NCBI RefSeq assembly: GCF_000518485.1 | Contig: NZ_JADR01000006.1 | Location: 62,001-126,000, forward strand | Length of the DNA stretch: 64,000 bases | Reading direction: 5' to 3' | Source: Olleya marilimosa CAM030 | GTDB taxonomy: Bacteria; Bacteroidota; Bacteroidia; Flavobacteriales; Flavobacteriaceae | Shown: piece by piece, positions 62,885-64,000 of the stretch | Position numbering within the stretch: the first letter of the stretch is position 1 | How the letters are laid out: every line of letters starts with the position of its first letter | Position numbers and translations under genes: made by a program | Notes under the pieces: model-generated | Database searches by the model: none | Told to the model about the DNA's origin: nothing | Seen by the model: only the letters and a program-made list of their open reading frames with translations

Positions 62885-64000
62885 ATGAAAAATAGATTTA
62901 AAATAATAGCATTTATTCTTGTAACTGCCTTGTTTTCTGGTTGCCAAGAAGAAGACCAAACTTTTGGAAACATAGTTGCACCATCAAATATTGTTATTGT
63001 ACCAGAAATAGTTGGTCAAGATGCAACTAATCCAAATGGAGATGGTAGTGGTGTGGTTAACTTTACAGCAACAGCAGATAATGCATTAAGTTATAAATTC
63101 AGTTTTGGAAATGCAGAGCAAAATGCTCCTTCAGGAGTTACATCATACACGTTTTCAAATTTAGGTGTTAATACATACACAGTAACAGTAGTTGCTTATG
63201 GTACAGGAGGTGTTTCTTCAACAGCTACTATAGATATTGATGTTTTAGCAACTTATGCTCCACCAGCAGATTTATTAAGTGCATTGGTTGGTGATGGTTC
63301 TAAAACGTGGAGAATTAAGTCAGAAAAACAAGCACATTTTGGACTTGGACCAGTGGGTGGTGCTGTTGCAGCAGAATGGTATGCAGCAGGTCCTGGTGAG
63401 AAATCTGCAACAGGTATGTACGATGATCGTTATATTTTTAATGCAGACGGAACATTTACTCATATAGTTAATAGTACGAATGATGATCCTACAGTAGACG
63501 TTACAGGTACTGTTTTTGGAAGAGAACCTTTAATTACAGAGTTAGGTCCACACAGTGAGACTCCTGTTGGTGCAGATATAGAAAATTATCCTTATCAAGA
63601 TTATTCAGAAAACTGGGTAATTACAGCACCTGGTGGAGTAGAAACAATAAACATTACTGGTTTAGGGTTTATTGGATATTATACAGGTGGTGATCATAAA
63701 TATGAAATTTTTAGTCGTGATATTCCAAATGAGTTTACTATTAGAACAACTGATGGTAATAGTGAGTTTGATTGGTGGTTTATAATAACTTCTGAAGAAG
63801 AAGGTGCTACCACAGGATTTGAAACCATTTACACAGATTTACTTTGGTCAGATGAGTTTGATACCAATGGAGCGCCAAACCCAGCAAATTGGACTTACGA
63901 TTTAGGGAATGGAACAGATGGTTGGGGAAACCAAGAAGCACAAACTTACACCAACAATTTAGAGAATGCAGAAGTTATAGACGGAGTATTGAAAATTACT
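62885..64000 (+). CDS. GH16 laminarinase-like lipoprotein (partial, start only)
   Basis: The frame starts at the ATG at 62885 and remains open for 372 codons to the window end. It has a lipoprotein signal (LFSGCQEED, Cys20), a PKD-like domain (about 35-120), a Flavobacterial surface domain (about 130-305), and then LLWSDEFDTNGAPNPANW and WGNQEAQTYTNN, which open a GH16 beta-glucanase. The catalytic ExDxxE lies beyond the window. Such enzymes cut beta-1,3-glucans, such as laminarin, at the surface. It ends the visible SusC/D locus. Confidence 0.85.
   Translation, partial: MKNRFKIIAFILVTALFSGCQEEDQTFGNIVAPSNIVIVPEIVGQDATNPNGDGSGVVNFTATADNALSYKFSFGNAEQNAPSGVTSYTFSNLGVNTYTVTVVAYGTGGVSSTATIDIDVLATYAPPADLLSALVGDGSKTWRIKSEKQAHFGLGPVGGAVAAEWYAAGPGEKSATGMYDDRYIFNADGTFTHIVNSTNDDPTVDVTGTVFGREPLITELGPHSETPVGADIENYPYQDYSENWVITAPGGVETINITGLGFIGYYTGGDHKYEIFSRDIPNEFTIRTTDGNSEFDWWFIITSEEEGATTGFETIYTDLLWSDEFDTNGAPNPANWTYDLGNGTDGWGNQEAQTYTNNLENAEVIDGVLKIT

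Noticed and set aside
63279-63467. Short open frame inside the GH16 lipoprotein gene
   Set aside because: It is out of frame with the continuous 372-codon gene from 62885 and shows no protein signature.

Overview
The window looks like a chromosomal segment of a marine, low-GC member of the Flavobacteriaceae (Bacteroidota). Several signs agree: secreted proteins with type IX secretion (T9SS) sorting tails, a SusC/SusD pair, a beta-propeller/LuxR regulator, Bacteroidota-type promoter boxes (TAnnTTTG), a fused alpha/beta E1 dehydrogenase, and AT-rich spacers with compact hairpin terminators. The genus cannot be decided from the sequence. No rRNA, tRNA, insertion sequence, prophage or CRISPR array was seen, and no gene-free stretch exceeds about 300 bases.

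Region 1 (1-29,900) is housekeeping and envelope biology: the tail of a UvrD/PcrA-type helicase, a YciO/Sua5-like protein, an OmpA lipoprotein, a glycosyltransferase, holA, a PfpI-family protein, an alpha/beta hydrolase, a fused 2-oxoacid dehydrogenase E1, a beta-barrel protein with a degenerate peptidase-M1 domain, a secreted nuclease/phosphatase-fold protein, a LOG protein, uvrA, ggt, an AcpH-like protein, an acyltransferase, glmM, a class V aminotransferase, an LpxL-like acyltransferase, a rhomboid protease, a TlpA thioredoxin and mnmE.

Region 2 (30,100-53,150) is the most unusual part and seems to hold two parallel sigma-54 control modules. Module A has four signalling genes (PAS protein, CHASE histidine kinase, single REC protein, and a 1494-residue REC-GAF-PAS-GAF-AAA+-HTH sigma-54 activator). 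They are followed by an inverted-repeat site, a terminator, a sigma-54-like promoter, and an operon of two STAS-like proteins, a T9SS cargo and two tandem fibre-like secreted proteins. Module B has a soluble histidine kinase and an NtrC-type regulator. These are followed by the same order of elements: inverted repeat, terminator, a near-consensus sigma-54 promoter, then an operon with a small Cys4 protein, a 45-residue protein, glutamate dehydrogenase, a Gre/Rnk-like factor, two coiled-coil paralogues, a UspA protein and a 30-residue membrane protein. In both modules the activator appears to be placed to switch on the operon directly downstream.

Region 3 (53,230-64,000) is a polysaccharide utilisation locus: propeller/Y_Y_Y/LuxR regulator, SusC, SusD, a PKD/carbohydrate-binding lipoprotein with a duplicated C-terminal module, and the start of a GH16 laminarinase-like lipoprotein cut by the window edge. 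A beta-1,3-glucan such as laminarin is the likely substrate. The sensor, transporter, binding protein and hydrolase would form one uptake system.
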